Positions 17,363-25,657 are shown, numbered from the stretch's first letter. The stretch is 64,000 nucleotides of DNA from Ruegeria sp. SCSIO 43209 (GCF_019904295.1 NZ_CP065359.1:2009001-2073000); one strand, 5' to 3'. Numbers and translations: made by a program. Notes: generated by a model from the sequence alone, not told the origin.

Positions 17363-17365
17363 GAT

Positions 17366-17767
17366 TTACTGAACCCGTGTCCAGACCTGACCTCGGCAGA
17401 CCAGACCCCCAACGGCACATCCCTTAACGGTCAGTTTGTTCTGGCTGTCCAGCGTCATTTTCGAGCTATAGGTTTTGTCGCGATCCGGGGCCCAGATTTT
17501 GCCGTCGTCATAGCTGCCGTTGCCCTCGGGGATCATGTCCCAGATGATCTGCTTGCCAAGGTTTTCGTACTCCAGCTGTTGGTTGCCTTGAGCATCAAAT
17601 GCGCTGTCGATAGTTCCGCAGATGGCGCTGCCACATTCCGAAATCGACACATGCAAATAGCCGCCCGTATCGCCCGGAGCGGTCTTCCACAGCCCGTCTA
17701 CTGGATCGGCAGCAAAGGCGGTGGTGGCCATCGCAGCGAAGACCGCTGCAAGAGAATATGTCTTCAT
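17366..17767 (-). CDS. DUF2147 exported protein
   Basis: A 133-residue protein with a signal peptide (MKTYSLAAVFAAMATTAFA, cut after AFA) and a DUF2147 domain, a small lipocalin-like beta barrel of unknown role. The motif DPVDGLWKTAPGDTGGYLHVSI opens the mature protein, and paired cysteines (CGSAICG) could form a disulfide. It lies antisense between hisH and hisA, ends three bases from the hisH stop, and diverges from hisA. Confidence 0.88.
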   Translation of the reverse strand: MKTYSLAAVFAAMATTAFAADPVDGLWKTAPGDTGGYLHVSISECGSAICGTIDSAFDAQGNQQLEYENLGKQIIWDMIPEGNGSYDDGKIWAPDRDKTYSSKMTLDSQNKLTVKGCAVGGLVCRGQVWTRVQ

Positions 17768-17901
17768 GGTTATCTCCCTGTCTTTCCGGTCAGTCTGACC
17801 TGCCGTTCGGCACCGGGCAAGAATGACTTAGCGTCGCGTTGCGCCCCTGCCCTGCCTGTGCGATATCCCGCGCGTGTAACAGTGATATAGGGCCGCCCGA
17901 C

Positions 17902-18621
17902 ATGATCCTCTACCCCGCCATCGATCTGAAAGACGGCAACGCCGTGCGCCTGCTGCGTGGTGAAATGGATAAGGCGACGGTCTTTAACGAAGACCCTGCT
18001 GCGCAGGCCCGCGCCTTTGTCGAGGCTGGTTGCGAGTGGCTGCATCTGGTTGATCTGAACGGTGCTTTTGCCGGGGAGCCTGTTAATGCGGCACCCGTTG
18101 AGGCAATTCTGAAAGCCTGTGATGTGCCCGCTCAGCTGGGTGGTGGTATCCGGGACATGGCCACAATCGAGACCTGGATCGAAAAAGGTCTGGCGCGGGT
18201 GATTCTGGGCACCGTTGCAGTCGAAAACCCAGATCTGGTGCGCGAAGCTGCCAAAGCCTTCCCGGGCAAGGTAGCCGTCGGTATAGATGCACGAAACGGC
18301 ATGGTTGCCACCAAGGGCTGGGCCGAAGAGACCGACGTACAGGTCACCGATCTGGCGCACAGTTTCGAGGACGCTGGCGTGGCAGCGATCATCTATACAG
18401 ACATCAACCGCGACGGTGCGATGCAGGGTCCGAATATCGAAGCCACGGCGGCGCTCGCGCAGGCGGTTTCGATTCCGGTAATTGCCTCGGGCGGCGTCAG
18501 CTCACTGGACGACCTGATCGCCCTGCGTGATTGTGGCGTCGAGTTGAACGGCGCGATCTCTGGCCGCGCGCTATATGATGGCGCGATTGACCTAAAAGAG
18601 GCCATTCGCGCCCTGAACTGA
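17902..18621 (+). CDS. hisA: HisA, ProFAR isomerase
   Basis: Isomerises ProFAR to PRFAR in histidine synthesis. The ATG at 17902 starts [21 protein letters not shown]; the frame open from 17839 carries no conserved sequence. 239 residues form a (beta-alpha)8 barrel with two half-barrel phosphate sites ([12 protein letters not shown] and [12 protein letters not shown]) and catalytic Asp in PAIDLKDG and in [14 protein letters not shown]. It lies between the antisense DUF2147 and DUF302 genes. Confidence 0.97.
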   Translation: MILYPAIDLKDGNAVRLLRGEMDKATVFNEDPAAQARAFVEAGCEWLHLVDLNGAFAGEPVNAAPVEAILKACDVPAQLGGGIRDMATIETWIEKGLARVILGTVAVENPDLVREAAKAFPGKVAVGIDARNGMVATKGWAEETDVQVTDLAHSFEDAGVAAIIYTDINRDGAMQGPNIEATAALAQAVSIPVIASGGVSSLDDLIALRDCGVELNGAISGRALYDGAIDLKEAIRALN

Positions 18622-18622
18622 G

Positions 18623-19087
18623 TTATTGAGCAGCGGCGGCGGTCAGTTTCGCCAAAGCGCCGCGCATCTTTTCGATGATGGGGGATTTCTCTACTTCGTC
18701 GAGCTCGTCCATCGTCTCTTTCGGATCTTCATAAGCCAGCCAGACCTGTCCGTTTGCGTCTTCGTAGGCCTGCACCTTCAGCGGCAAGAACAGCCCCGCG
18801 CGCGGGTCGATCTGCATGGCGGGAGTGCCCAGAGCAGGGTTGCCGAAAATCAGCACCTGATTGGCCGGGATTGGCGTTCCGACCTTTTCCGCCCCCGCCG
18901 CGTGATCCACGCGGGCAAACACGGTGGCGCCCGCATTACCCACGGCGGCTTCCAGCGCGTCCAGCGCCTCGGCCACGGATTTGTTGGTTTCCACTTTGAT
19001 GATGTCGTCAGCCATGGCGGACAGGGCGCCTCCGAATGTGAGAATTGAAGCCAAAAGAAGTTGTCGCATCTGGGTAATCCTTTTCAT
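18623..19087 (-). CDS. DUF302 exported protein
   Basis: A 154-residue protein with a signal peptide (MKRITQMRQLLLASILTFGGALSAMA) and a DUF302 domain, a small alpha-beta fold often found in stress-induced or periplasmic proteins. The ATG at 19087 is preferred over the GTG at 19096 because AGGGG lies eight bases upstream of the ATG. The motif VNVEA is replaced here by DIIKVETNKSVAEALDAL. It lies antisense between hisA and hisF, its stop one base from that of hisA. Confidence 0.87.
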   Translation of the reverse strand: MKRITQMRQLLLASILTFGGALSAMADDIIKVETNKSVAEALDALEAAVGNAGATVFARVDHAAGAEKVGTPIPANQVLIFGNPALGTPAMQIDPRAGLFLPLKVQAYEDANGQVWLAYEDPKETMDELDEVEKSPIIEKMRGALAKLTAAAAQ

Positions 19088-19189
19088 AAATTTCACCCCT
19101 AATTTCCATGGCTTCGCGACAGATCACAATCACAAGTCTGGCATCGGCGGGGCTTTGCCGGTACAGGTGCCCCGAGCAAAGGAAAGCCC

Positions 19190-19951
19190 ATGCTGAAAAC
19201 CCGCATCATTCCCTGTTTGGATGTCGCCGATGGCCGTGTGGTCAAAGGTGTGAATTTCGTTGGCCTGCGCGATGCCGGTGACCCCGTGGAATCGGCCAAG
19301 GCATACGACGCCGCCGGAGCGGATGAGATCTGCTTTCTGGACATTCATGCGACGCATGAGAACCGCGGCACGATGTTCGATGTGGTCCAACGCACGGCAG
19401 AGCAGTGCTTTGTGCCTCTGACTGTAGGTGGTGGCGTGCGCACCAAAGATGACGTGCGGGCCCTGTTGCTGGCGGGGGCTGATAAGGTCAGCTTTAACTC
19501 GGCCGCCGTCGCGAATCCGGACGTCATCGCCGAAGCAGCGGATCAGTTCGGCAGCCAATGCATTGTCTGCGCCATTGACGCCAAGACCGTCAGCCCCGGC
19601 AAGTGGGAGATTTTCACCCATGGCGGGCGCAAGCCAACAGGCATCGACGCGGTTGAATTTGCCAAAACCGTTGTCGCCAAGGGCGCGGGGGAAATCCTGC
19701 TAACCTCGATGGATCGCGATGGTACCAAGGCCGGGTTCAACCTGCCTCTGACCCGCGCGATCAGTGACGCGGTGGAAGTGCCGGTGATCGCCAGCGGGGG
19801 CGTGGGCAATCTGGACCATCTTGTCGAAGGTGTGACTAAAGGTGGGGCCAGCGCGGTGCTTGCCGCCTCGATCTTCCATTTCGGCGAATACACCATCCAC
19901 GAGGCCAAAGAGCATATGGCCGCCGCTGGCATTCCGATGAGGCTGACATGA
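19190..19951 (+). CDS. hisF: HisF, cyclase subunit of imidazoleglycerol-phosphate synthase
   Basis: Uses ammonia from HisH to form imidazoleglycerol phosphate and AICAR. The 253-residue barrel starts [20 protein letters not shown], with catalytic Asp11, and has the second catalytic Asp in [15 protein letters not shown] near residue 130-180. Phosphate-binding [10 protein letters not shown] and [11 protein letters not shown] are intact. Its stop overlaps the hisE start in ATGA. Confidence 0.97.
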   Translation: MLKTRIIPCLDVADGRVVKGVNFVGLRDAGDPVESAKAYDAAGADEICFLDIHATHENRGTMFDVVQRTAEQCFVPLTVGGGVRTKDDVRALLLAGADKVSFNSAAVANPDVIAEAADQFGSQCIVCAIDAKTVSPGKWEIFTHGGRKPTGIDAVEFAKTVVAKGAGEILLTSMDRDGTKAGFNLPLTRAISDAVEVPVIASGGVGNLDHLVEGVTKGGASAVLAASIFHFGEYTIHEAKEHMAAAGIPMRLT

Positions 19952-20265
19952 GCATTCTGCACGATCTGGCGGCTACGATTGAAGCCCGTAAAGGGGCAGA
20001 CCCAGACAGCAGCTGGACCGCCAAGCTGTTGGCCAAAGGTCCCGAGAAATGTGCCGAGAAATTCGGCGAAGAAGCCATTGAGGCAATCATCGAAGCCGCC
20101 AAAGGGGACAGGGAAAAACTGACCTCCGAGGCGGCTGATGTGCTTTATCACCTGCTAGTGATGCTGGCTGCGCGCGATGTTGCGCTGGATGATGTGCTGG
20201 GCGAACTGGCCCGTCGACAGGGCACCAGCGGCATCACGGAAAAGGCATCCCGACCAAAAGACTAA
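19948..20265 (+). CDS. hisE: HisE, phosphoribosyl-ATP pyrophosphatase
   Basis: Second step of histidine synthesis: cleaves PR-ATP to PR-AMP. 105 residues, all-alpha MazG-like fold with the motif [18 protein letters not shown] and [14 protein letters not shown] binding magnesium. It is the separate HisE, not the fused HisIE; hisI is not in this window. It overlaps hisF by four bases. Confidence 0.96.
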   Translation: MSILHDLAATIEARKGADPDSSWTAKLLAKGPEKCAEKFGEEAIEAIIEAAKGDREKLTSEAADVLYHLLVMLAARDVALDDVLGELARRQGTSGITEKASRPKD

Positions 20266-20334
20266 GCGGGTTTCGTGCGATGACCCGGCCCGCTATACTG
20301 CGGCTTCGGGTGCATTGAGGCAAAGGACGCGCAG

Positions 20335-20883
20335 ATGATCAGAGCTTTGGTGTTCGCGGCAGCGCTTGCCACCCTCGCCGCCTGTGCCACCCCTCCCCCG
20401 TCTTCCGGAGATGAGGTCCAGCGGCTGGCGGCTGAAATCCAAAGCCTCGGCCCCGATATCGACCCGGAAGAGGCCACCCGCGCCGCCCGCATCGCCTATG
20501 CCTATACTGCGCAACTGGCGCAGGAATACGAGATCACCGACCCTCCGCTTATCCACAACGCCAAGGTCAACAAGGGTCTGCGTCCGCGTGGTCTGTGCTG
20601 GCACTGGGCTGAAGATATTGAGCGGCGACTGGATCAGGAGCAGTTCCGCACTCTGGAAATGCACCGCGCCATCGCCAACGCGGATAACCCGTTCCGCATC
20701 GACCACAGCACTGCCATTATCAGCCGCAAGGGAGAGAGCATGTACGAAGGCGTCGTCTTGGATCCCTGGCGCTATGGCGGAGTGCTATTCTGGTCGCCCC
20801 TGGTTGAGGACACCCGTTACGAGTGGGTTCCACGCGAAGTGGTTCTGGAAAAGCGGCGACAGGAACAAGCATCCAGCCTGTGA
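20335..20883 (+). CDS. Conserved lipoprotein of unknown function
   Basis: A 182-residue protein with a lipoprotein signal (lipobox LAAC, Cys17, followed by ATPPPSSGDE). The mature part is mostly helical at first (DPEEATRAARIAYAYTAQLAQEY), then has HNAKVNKGLRPRGLCWHWAEDIERRL and DHSTAIISRKGESMYEGVVLDPWRYGG. The Cys-Trp-His-Trp segment and later His are reminiscent of transglutaminase/papain-like catalytic residues, but I cannot assign a family with confidence. It follows hisE by 69 bases on the same strand. Confidence 0.75.
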   Translation: MIRALVFAAALATLAACATPPPSSGDEVQRLAAEIQSLGPDIDPEEATRAARIAYAYTAQLAQEYEITDPPLIHNAKVNKGLRPRGLCWHWAEDIERRLDQEQFRTLEMHRAIANADNPFRIDHSTAIISRKGESMYEGVVLDPWRYGGVLFWSPLVEDTRYEWVPREVVLEKRRQEQASSL

Positions 20884-20936
20884 GACTGAGCTTCTGCGGG
20901 CAGCGATCGAAGCGCCACAGCGACCCGACGAAAGCG

Positions 20937-21353
20937 TTACCCGTCGCGCCCAGGCTCGTTTGGATTGCTGGAAAACAGCGCGATTTTGTTGCCCTGAGGA
21001 TCGCGCAGATAGCCGACATAGAAATTCGGACCATACGAGGCGCGAAAGCCCGGCTGGCCTTCGTCAGACCCGCCTGCGGCAAGCGCAGCGGCGTGAAGGT
21101 CGCGAACCTGCTGTTGGGTGCGCGCCTCAAACGCCACCATGGACCCGTTGCCAGCCGAAGCCGCGCCTCCATCAAAGGGTGATTTTACATAGAACTCGGG
21201 CTGAACCGGGGATTGCCCCGGCGGCACTGGCAGCGCATAGCTCAAGTCTCCGTGATACCGCTCCAACGCATAACCAAGGGCGGGCAGGAACGCCGAATAA
21301 AACCGCTCGGCACGCGTGATATCGTCAACACCAACAGTCACATAAGCAATCAT
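20937..21353 (-). CDS. VOC (glyoxalase/bleomycin resistance) family protein
   Basis: A 138-residue single VOC domain starting MIAYVTVGVDDITRAERFYSA, with the paired beta-alpha-beta-beta-beta units and the ending FYVGYLRDPQGNKIALF typical of glyoxalase-like proteins. Members bind a divalent metal and act as lyases, dioxygenases or resistance proteins; the substrate cannot be predicted. It stands alone and converges on the lipoprotein gene. Confidence 0.88.
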   Translation of the reverse strand: MIAYVTVGVDDITRAERFYSAFLPALGYALERYHGDLSYALPVPPGQSPVQPEFYVKSPFDGGAASAGNGSMVAFEARTQQQVRDLHAAALAAGGSDEGQPGFRASYGPNFYVGYLRDPQGNKIALFSSNPNEPGRDG

Positions 21354-21473
21354 TCCGCATGGTCCTGTCTTATTGGTTTGCTGAATGGGTATAGGTCAAT
21401 TGGACCTCCCCCTCAACAAATGCACCATTTCTGTTCAATTCAGGCCGGGACGTAGACACAAACGTCAGGGCCG

Positions 21474-21944
21474 TCACAGCTTGGACGAAATCACTCCAGT
21501 CGCAAACCCACCCATACGCAGTTCGCCAAACAAGCGCTGATATTCGATCTTGGGGCAGCGGTTCATGACTACGTCGATATCGCGGGCCTGCGCTTTAGCA
21601 GCGGCCTCGGCATGTTCAACTCCGATCTGCATCCAGATGGTGCGCAAGTCGGGAAACGCATCCAGCGCCTCGTCGACAATGGGTGGCACGGCCTCGGAGC
21701 GGCGAAAGATGTCAACCATATCGACGGGCTCGGGAATATCGGACAGCGAAGCCTGCACCGTCTGGCCAAACAGCATCTTGCCTGCATGGCCCGGATTGAC
21801 CGGAATCACCCGATATCCCTTGAGCGACAGATACCGCGCCACGTAATAGCTGGGCCGCACCGGGTTCATTGAAACCCCAACCACCGCAACCACTTTGGTG
21901 CGCCTAAGGATTTGGGTCAGAACATCGTCGGAGTAGTCATTCAT
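21474..21944 (-). CDS. CoA-binding domain protein (YccU-like)
   Basis: A 156-residue Rossmann-fold protein of the CoA-binding family (related to the N-terminal domain of acyl-CoA synthetases). Visible motifs are VVAVVGVSMNPVRPSYYVARYL near the N-terminus, VIPVNPGHAG, and IWMQIGVEHAEAAAKAQA, then MNRCPKIEY. The ATG at 21944 (MNDYSDD) gives the usual length; a TTG at 21971 is possible but lies at the end of the upstream terminator. Function unknown. Confidence 0.88.
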   Translation of the reverse strand: MNDYSDDVLTQILRRTKVVAVVGVSMNPVRPSYYVARYLSLKGYRVIPVNPGHAGKMLFGQTVQASLSDIPEPVDMVDIFRRSEAVPPIVDEALDAFPDLRTIWMQIGVEHAEAAAKAQARDIDVVMNRCPKIEYQRLFGELRMGGFATGVISSKL

Positions 21945-21973
21945 GAGCACACCATAAGCAAGCGCATGCAAAG

Positions 21974-22002
21974 AAAAAAGCGCCCAGGAAACTCCTGAGC
22001 GC
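21974..22002 (-). terminator. Intrinsic terminator of the candidate sRNA
   Basis: A 10-bp stem with one G-U pair (GCGCTCAGGA against TCCTGGGCGC), loop GTT, followed by TTTTTT on the minus strand. It is upstream of the CoA-binding gene, so it ends a transcript arising in the gap. Confidence 0.85.
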
Positions 22003-22070
22003 CAGTTGTTGGAACGAGGGACAGTGAAATGACCCGCGGCAGTTCCATTCCGCGGTCACTGTGACATTTA
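21974..22070 (-). ncRNA. Candidate intergenic sRNA with its own terminator
   Basis: The 291-base gap between the YHS gene and the CoA-binding gene holds a strong structured segment on the minus strand. A hairpin (22057-22050 with 22039-22031, GACCGCGG against CCGCGGGTC, one bulge, flanked by CAGTG/CACTG) is followed by an unpaired stretch and then an intrinsic terminator (22002-21993/21989-21980 plus six Ts). The apical loop contains TGGAAC, exactly complementary to GTTCCA in the unpaired stretch, so a pseudoknot is possible. No ORF fits. The 5' end is a guess. It could be a relative of a known Rhodobacterales trans-acting sRNA. Confidence 0.6.
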
Positions 22071-22125
22071 AGCATGAGTTTTCTAAAAAAAAGAGGTCGC
22101 GCGCATTTTTGTGATGACACTTCAC

Positions 22126-22143
22126 AAAAGGCGGAATGCCGCC
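22126..22143 (-). terminator. Short terminator-like hairpin after the YHS gene
   Basis: GGCGG-CATT-CCGCC on the minus strand (22143-22130) followed by TTTT, 93 bases after the YHS-protein stop. The stem is only 5 bp. Confidence 0.45.
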
Positions 22144-22235
22144 GAATGAAACCGTGCGCATTTCCTTCGGCGATCATGGTCAGAACGGCTCGTTACATAA
22201 GCCGCGCGCCGATCTAAAGCCAAGAGCAATAGGCT

Positions 22236-22685
22236 TTATTGGTAAAGAACCGCAGGCCAATGCCCCTCGGCCTCGCGGATGTAATTGGTGACATCGCGTT
22301 CCCAGATACGTTCGATCGCTTCCGAGTGGGTCAGATATAACCGCCCATCCACAATCTGCCATGCCATGGGATCGGTACTGCTTAGCAGACCTTTCGCCAT
22401 CGCATAGGCGCAGTAACCACCAAACTGCGGGGCATAGGCGCGCGGATTGCGTTCAAATCGATCGCGATTTTCCTCTGACGCAAACCGCCAAATCGCACCC
22501 TTCCACATCAGCGCTATGTCGGGCTGACCCAACTCTGGTGCTCCAGCCTTGAAATAAGAAACCGCATCATAGCCTGAGACCGCCATCCCATCGTCCACGT
22601 AGAACATGGGCATTTCCTGCGCACCGACGACAGAGGCAAACGGGGTACAAGAGAGACTGATCAAGAAGGAACGTCGAGACAACAT
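22236..22685 (-). CDS. YHS domain exported protein (Tat signal)
   Basis: A 149-residue protein with a twin-arginine type signal (SRRSFLISLS) cut near VVGA, and a YHS domain (AVSGYDAVSYFKAGAPELG through NPRAYAPQFGGYCAYAMAKG). YHS domains bind metals through Cys or His; the GGYCAYA segment supplies one Cys here. The family is often linked to copper or heavy-metal handling, but no metal genes are adjacent. It stands alone. Confidence 0.85.
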   Translation of the reverse strand: MLSRRSFLISLSCTPFASVVGAQEMPMFYVDDGMAVSGYDAVSYFKAGAPELGQPDIALMWKGAIWRFASEENRDRFERNPRAYAPQFGGYCAYAMAKGLLSSTDPMAWQIVDGRLYLTHSEAIERIWERDVTNYIREAEGHWPAVLYQ

Positions 22686-22782
22686 AGGTGATTCACTGGA
22701 TTGCGGTTAGAGGGCTTCAAGATGCATATTTCAAACCGTATCTGAAACCCCCATGACGCCGATGTGAACTGGCGTGCGGTTG

Positions 22783-23058
22783 TTAATCGAAAACGTCTTC
22801 GATCACGTCCCAGGCTTCGTCCAACACCTTTGAGAACAGACCCCGCTTTTTCTTCTTTTTGTATTTTTTGTGCTTCTGTGCCGGCTGGTAACTTTTGATC
22901 GGCCGATCTGCCAGTTTGGCTTTTGGCACCATCTTGAGATTATGCAGGGGTGCGCCACAGCTTGCGCAACTCAGCTCGTGCTGTTGCTTTCCCCGAAGAA
23001 CCAATGCGGCACGGGTACCGCAATAGCAGCAGGTGGCAATTTTATGTGGAGTGGATAT
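22783..23058 (-). CDS. Zinc-ribbon protein with lysine-rich linker, apparent AUA start
   Basis: A small protein downstream of rlmB. The first canonical-type start in frame (TTG at 23004) would cut off the first half of a double-cysteine zinc ribbon. Reading upstream gives STPHKIATCCYCGTRAALVL, then SCASCGAPLHNLK, so both CxxC knuckles are present only if translation starts further up. The codon where Met would stand is ATA (23058-23056), preceded at ideal distance by AGGAGG. The product would be 91 residues: zinc ribbon, basic linker HKKYKKKKKRG, and an acidic C-terminal helix (LDEAWDVIEDVFD). The Shine-Dalgarno lies one base after the rlmB stop, so the genes are coupled. Function unknown. 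Confidence 0.75.
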   Translation of the reverse strand: MSTPHKIATCCYCGTRAALVLRGKQQHELSCASCGAPLHNLKMVPKAKLADRPIKSYQPAQKHKKYKKKKKRGLFSKVLDEAWDVIEDVFD

Positions 23059-23070
23059 GGGGGCCTCCTG

Positions 23071-23844
23071 TCATCTGGGTTTGGATGCATATAGTGCGAT
23101 AGCCGCGGCATTTGAGACGTTTAGAGAACCAAATCCCCCCGCCGCGTCAATTTTTACCAAATGATCGACGGTTTCCTTGGTTTTCTGACGCAACCCGGGC
23201 CCCTCAGCCCCCAGCACCAGCGCCACCGGGCGATCACGCTTGTCGCCCAGCGTGGCTTCTATCGTCTGTTCGGCCTCACCATCCAGACCCAGGACTAAAT
23301 ACCCCATGTTCTGCAGCTCGATGATCGTATCGGCCAAATTGCGCACGCGTAGATAGGGTTGTCGTTCCAACGCGCCGCTGGCAGTTTTTGCCAAAGCGCC
23401 GGTCTCGGGCGCTGAATGGTGGCGGGTGCCAATGACGGCGCTGGCGCCCAGCACTTCTGCCGAGCGTAGAATCGCCCCGACGTTGTGTGGGTCTGTCACC
23501 CGGTCCAGCAGCAGCACACGTGGGTTTTCCTGCCCAATACAATTCTCGGCAAGCCCACCCCATTCCAGCGGCTTGACCTCAAGTGCCGCGCCCTGATGAA
23601 CCGATCCCGGATCAATCGGTGCGGTGAATTTTCGCGGATCAACCATCTCGGGTACAATCTCCGCAAATTCAATAGCTTCCAGCAGTTTGTCGCGGGCATT
23701 GCGCGTCACAATCAGGCGCAGCTTCTGCCGTTTCGGGTTCATCAGCGCGTCGCGTACGGCGTGTAGACCGAACAGCCAGACGGTTTCTGCCGCAGCCGCT
23801 TTGCGCGCCTGTTCCTTCTCAACGACCCACTTTGGTTTCTTCAT
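23071..23844 (-). CDS. rlmB: TrmH-family 23S rRNA 2'-O-methyltransferase (RlmB type)
   Basis: SPOUT-class SAM-dependent methyltransferase, by similarity acting on G2251 of 23S rRNA. The 257 residues comprise an N-terminal substrate-binding domain (VWLFGLHAVRDALMNPKR) and the SpoU knot with motif 1 DPHNVGAILRSAEVLGA, motif 2 LVLGAEGPGLRQ and motif 3 GSLNVSNAAAIAL. It diverges from tRNA-Tyr, an arrangement common in Rhodobacteraceae, and is followed 12 bases later by the zinc-ribbon gene. Confidence 0.95.
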   Translation of the reverse strand: MKKPKWVVEKEQARKAAAAETVWLFGLHAVRDALMNPKRQKLRLIVTRNARDKLLEAIEFAEIVPEMVDPRKFTAPIDPGSVHQGAALEVKPLEWGGLAENCIGQENPRVLLLDRVTDPHNVGAILRSAEVLGASAVIGTRHHSAPETGALAKTASGALERQPYLRVRNLADTIIELQNMGYLVLGLDGEAEQTIEATLGDKRDRPVALVLGAEGPGLRQKTKETVDHLVKIDAAGGFGSLNVSNAAAIALYASKPR

Positions 23845-23900
23845 GATACGGGCCTCCGGGCCGGGAATTCGGTTTCCTGCGTCAAAGCGGTATTTTCCTG

Positions 23901-23929
23901 TTGACGCCCTTTAGACGCGCTAGTAATCA
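23901..23929 (+). promoter_or_regulatory. Candidate promoter of tRNA-Tyr
   Basis: TTGACG (23901-23906) and TAATCA (23924-23929) with a 17-base spacer lie 31 bases upstream of the tRNA-Tyr 5' end. Confidence 0.5.
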
Positions 23930-23960
23930 CGCCTCCACGTCAGGTGCAACGCCTGACAGT

Positions 23961-24044
23961 GGGCGACAGGCCGCAAGGTGTGGCAGGGGACTGTAACTCC
24001 CTCGCGGAGACGCACGCCTGGTTCGATTCCAGGGTCGCCCACCA
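23961..24044 (+). tRNA. tRNA-Tyr(GTA), class II, encoded CCA
   Basis: An 84-nt class II tRNA. Acceptor GGGCGAC (23961-23967) pairs with GTCGCCC (24034-24040), discriminator A and CCA follow. The anticodon stem GGGGA/TCCCT closes the loop CTGTAAC with anticodon GTA, the long variable arm has GCG-GAGA-CGC, and the T arm is CCTGG-TTCGATT-CCAGG. The D arm is unusual: a 5-bp stem (GCCGC/GTGGC) with a 5-base loop AAGGT, and A instead of T at position 8. Confidence 0.88.
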
Positions 24045-24130
24045 CTTACTCACCGAAAAAATTGAGCCATTCGTTCGGGCCGATATCTGGGTGATAGCAA
24101 CGTTCGATGTCAACTTCCATGGTCCCGGCG

Positions 24131-25657
24131 CTATTGCGATACAGGTCCAAATGACAGCGACATCTCTTCGTTGTTGTCAAAGCGGTATGGCGCAACCAAG
24201 GTTTTCACCTGTGCTGGGTCGACGTCCTTCGGGGCATTTCGAGCCGATTCCCAAACCCGAAGAGCAGCATTTGGCGCGCGCGGGTCCCGATCGCTGTAAA
24301 CAGGATAATCGGGCGCAAAATAGGCCATGTTTCCGGAAATCCAATTGTCAGCAACAATTGCATTTTCGGGCGCTGTTTGCGCGATTACCTCAGAGGTCAA
24401 AGTAGCGAAAGGGGCCGCGCGTTTGGCATCCCCTGCCAGATTGTGATGCAGCATCGCCAGTCCAATAAACACCGCCAGAACGGCGCTGACCTGGGCAAAT
24501 CGCCTTACGCCTTTACGACCTGCACTCGGTAACAACCACAAACACAGCACGGGACCGGCATAAATCAATATCGGTTGCAGCCAGCGATCCTTTACGTTGG
24601 TGCTTCCGCTCACAAGCACTACAGCCGCCATAAGTAACAACGCCCAGACCAGAGTACGCGTCATCAATCGCCACAGATCATCGCCTTTGGCGGCCACCCC
24701 TTGCCTGAGATAGATCGACCAAAGGACGCCCAGTACGATCAGCAAGAGCGATACAAACCCAGCCGACGCCAAGGCCAGCTCAACCAAGCCTTGCAGCGCG
24801 ATCAATGTGGTTGGGCCATCGCTGCTCATGTCCAACTTGCGCGCGCTTGCAAATGCGTGTTCGGGATTGTTCAGAACCCATAGCATCGGTGGTGTGACAA
24901 GCAATGCGGCGACACCCAACGAAAGCAGCAGTCGAGGCGACCAGAGAGGCTTGCGCGTCTCAGATGCACTGAAAGCCGCCAGCAACATGGCCAGCAGCGC
25001 GATCGCATAGTTGTATTTTGACAAACTTCCCATTGCCACGACTACGCCCAGCAAGACGAATCCCCAAGTCGTCGGTTTGCGAATTAGCCCCCAAATCATC
25101 GCGAAGGTCAGAACCGAGCAGAGATTGGCCAGAACGGTATGCGTCAGCGCGCGTTGCGCCTCCCAACTAAACTGATAGAGCATCAGAAGTGACAGGACCG
25201 ACAGCCCTGCCCACAGTGGCGCATGACGGGTTCGTATGGTCAGGTACAGCGTGACAACCGTCGCCAGAAGCATCCCGTTCTTCAGCAGTGACAGCCCTAA
25301 TATGCCGGGACCGGTTATCTGAAAGATGCCCCATTGCAGCCATGCATAAAGTGGCAGTTGCGGACCGTAGCCCCATTCCAAGCGGCGCGCATCAAGAAGT
25401 ATCTCAGCCTCATCCAGACCAAGCGCGCCGCCGGTTGCAACTCGCAATACGACATGAAGCAGAAAGTAAGCCGTTACTATGCTTAACCAGAAGCGATCTG
25501 TCGACATCAACCCATCGAGACGGGATTGCTTTGCTGCCGGGTCATCGACTCCGCAAGCGGCTTCCAGAGATCGCTCATCTGAGGCGCACTGATCTTCGAT
25601 CATGGATAAGCCCATTTCGTCGGCACTCGCCCAGGATATCTGGCCGCCGGATTGCAA
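24131..25657 (-). CDS. Membrane glycosyltransferase, PMT/ArnT (GT39/GT83)-like
   Basis: A polytopic membrane protein of up to 508 residues with about eleven hydrophobic segments. The first periplasmic loop has LGLDEAEILLDARRLEWGYGPQ, matching the acidic D-E motif of lipid-phosphate-sugar dependent glycosyltransferases such as ArnT and PMT. It probably moves a sugar from an isoprenoid-phosphate donor to a lipid or protein at the periplasmic face. The start is uncertain: the frame opens at 25657, but Met at 25603 or 25507 would remove a polar N-terminus that looks non-conserved. It stands alone between tRNA-Tyr and the DUF2478 gene. Confidence 0.82.
   Translation of the reverse strand: MQSGGQISWASADEMGLSMIEDQCASDERSLEAACGVDDPAAKQSRLDGLMSTDRFWLSIVTAYFLLHVVLRVATGGALGLDEAEILLDARRLEWGYGPQLPLYAWLQWGIFQITGPGILGLSLLKNGMLLATVVTLYLTIRTRHAPLWAGLSVLSLLMLYQFSWEAQRALTHTVLANLCSVLTFAMIWGLIRKPTTWGFVLLGVVVAMGSLSKYNYAIALLAMLLAAFSASETRKPLWSPRLLLSLGVAALLVTPPMLWVLNNPEHAFASARKLDMSSDGPTTLIALQGLVELALASAGFVSLLLIVLGVLWSIYLRQGVAAKGDDLWRLMTRTLVWALLLMAAVVLVSGSTNVKDRWLQPILIYAGPVLCLWLLPSAGRKGVRRFAQVSAVLAVFIGLAMLHHNLAGDAKRAAPFATLTSEVIAQTAPENAIVADNWISGNMAYFAPDYPVYSDRDPRAPNAALRVWESARNAPKDVDPAQVKTLVAPYRFDNNEEMSLSFGPVSQ

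Noticed and set aside
20366..21319. A 317-residue plus-strand ORF across the lipoprotein and VOC genes.
   Set aside because: It is Arg/Pro-rich, overlaps two well-supported genes in other frames and has no motif.
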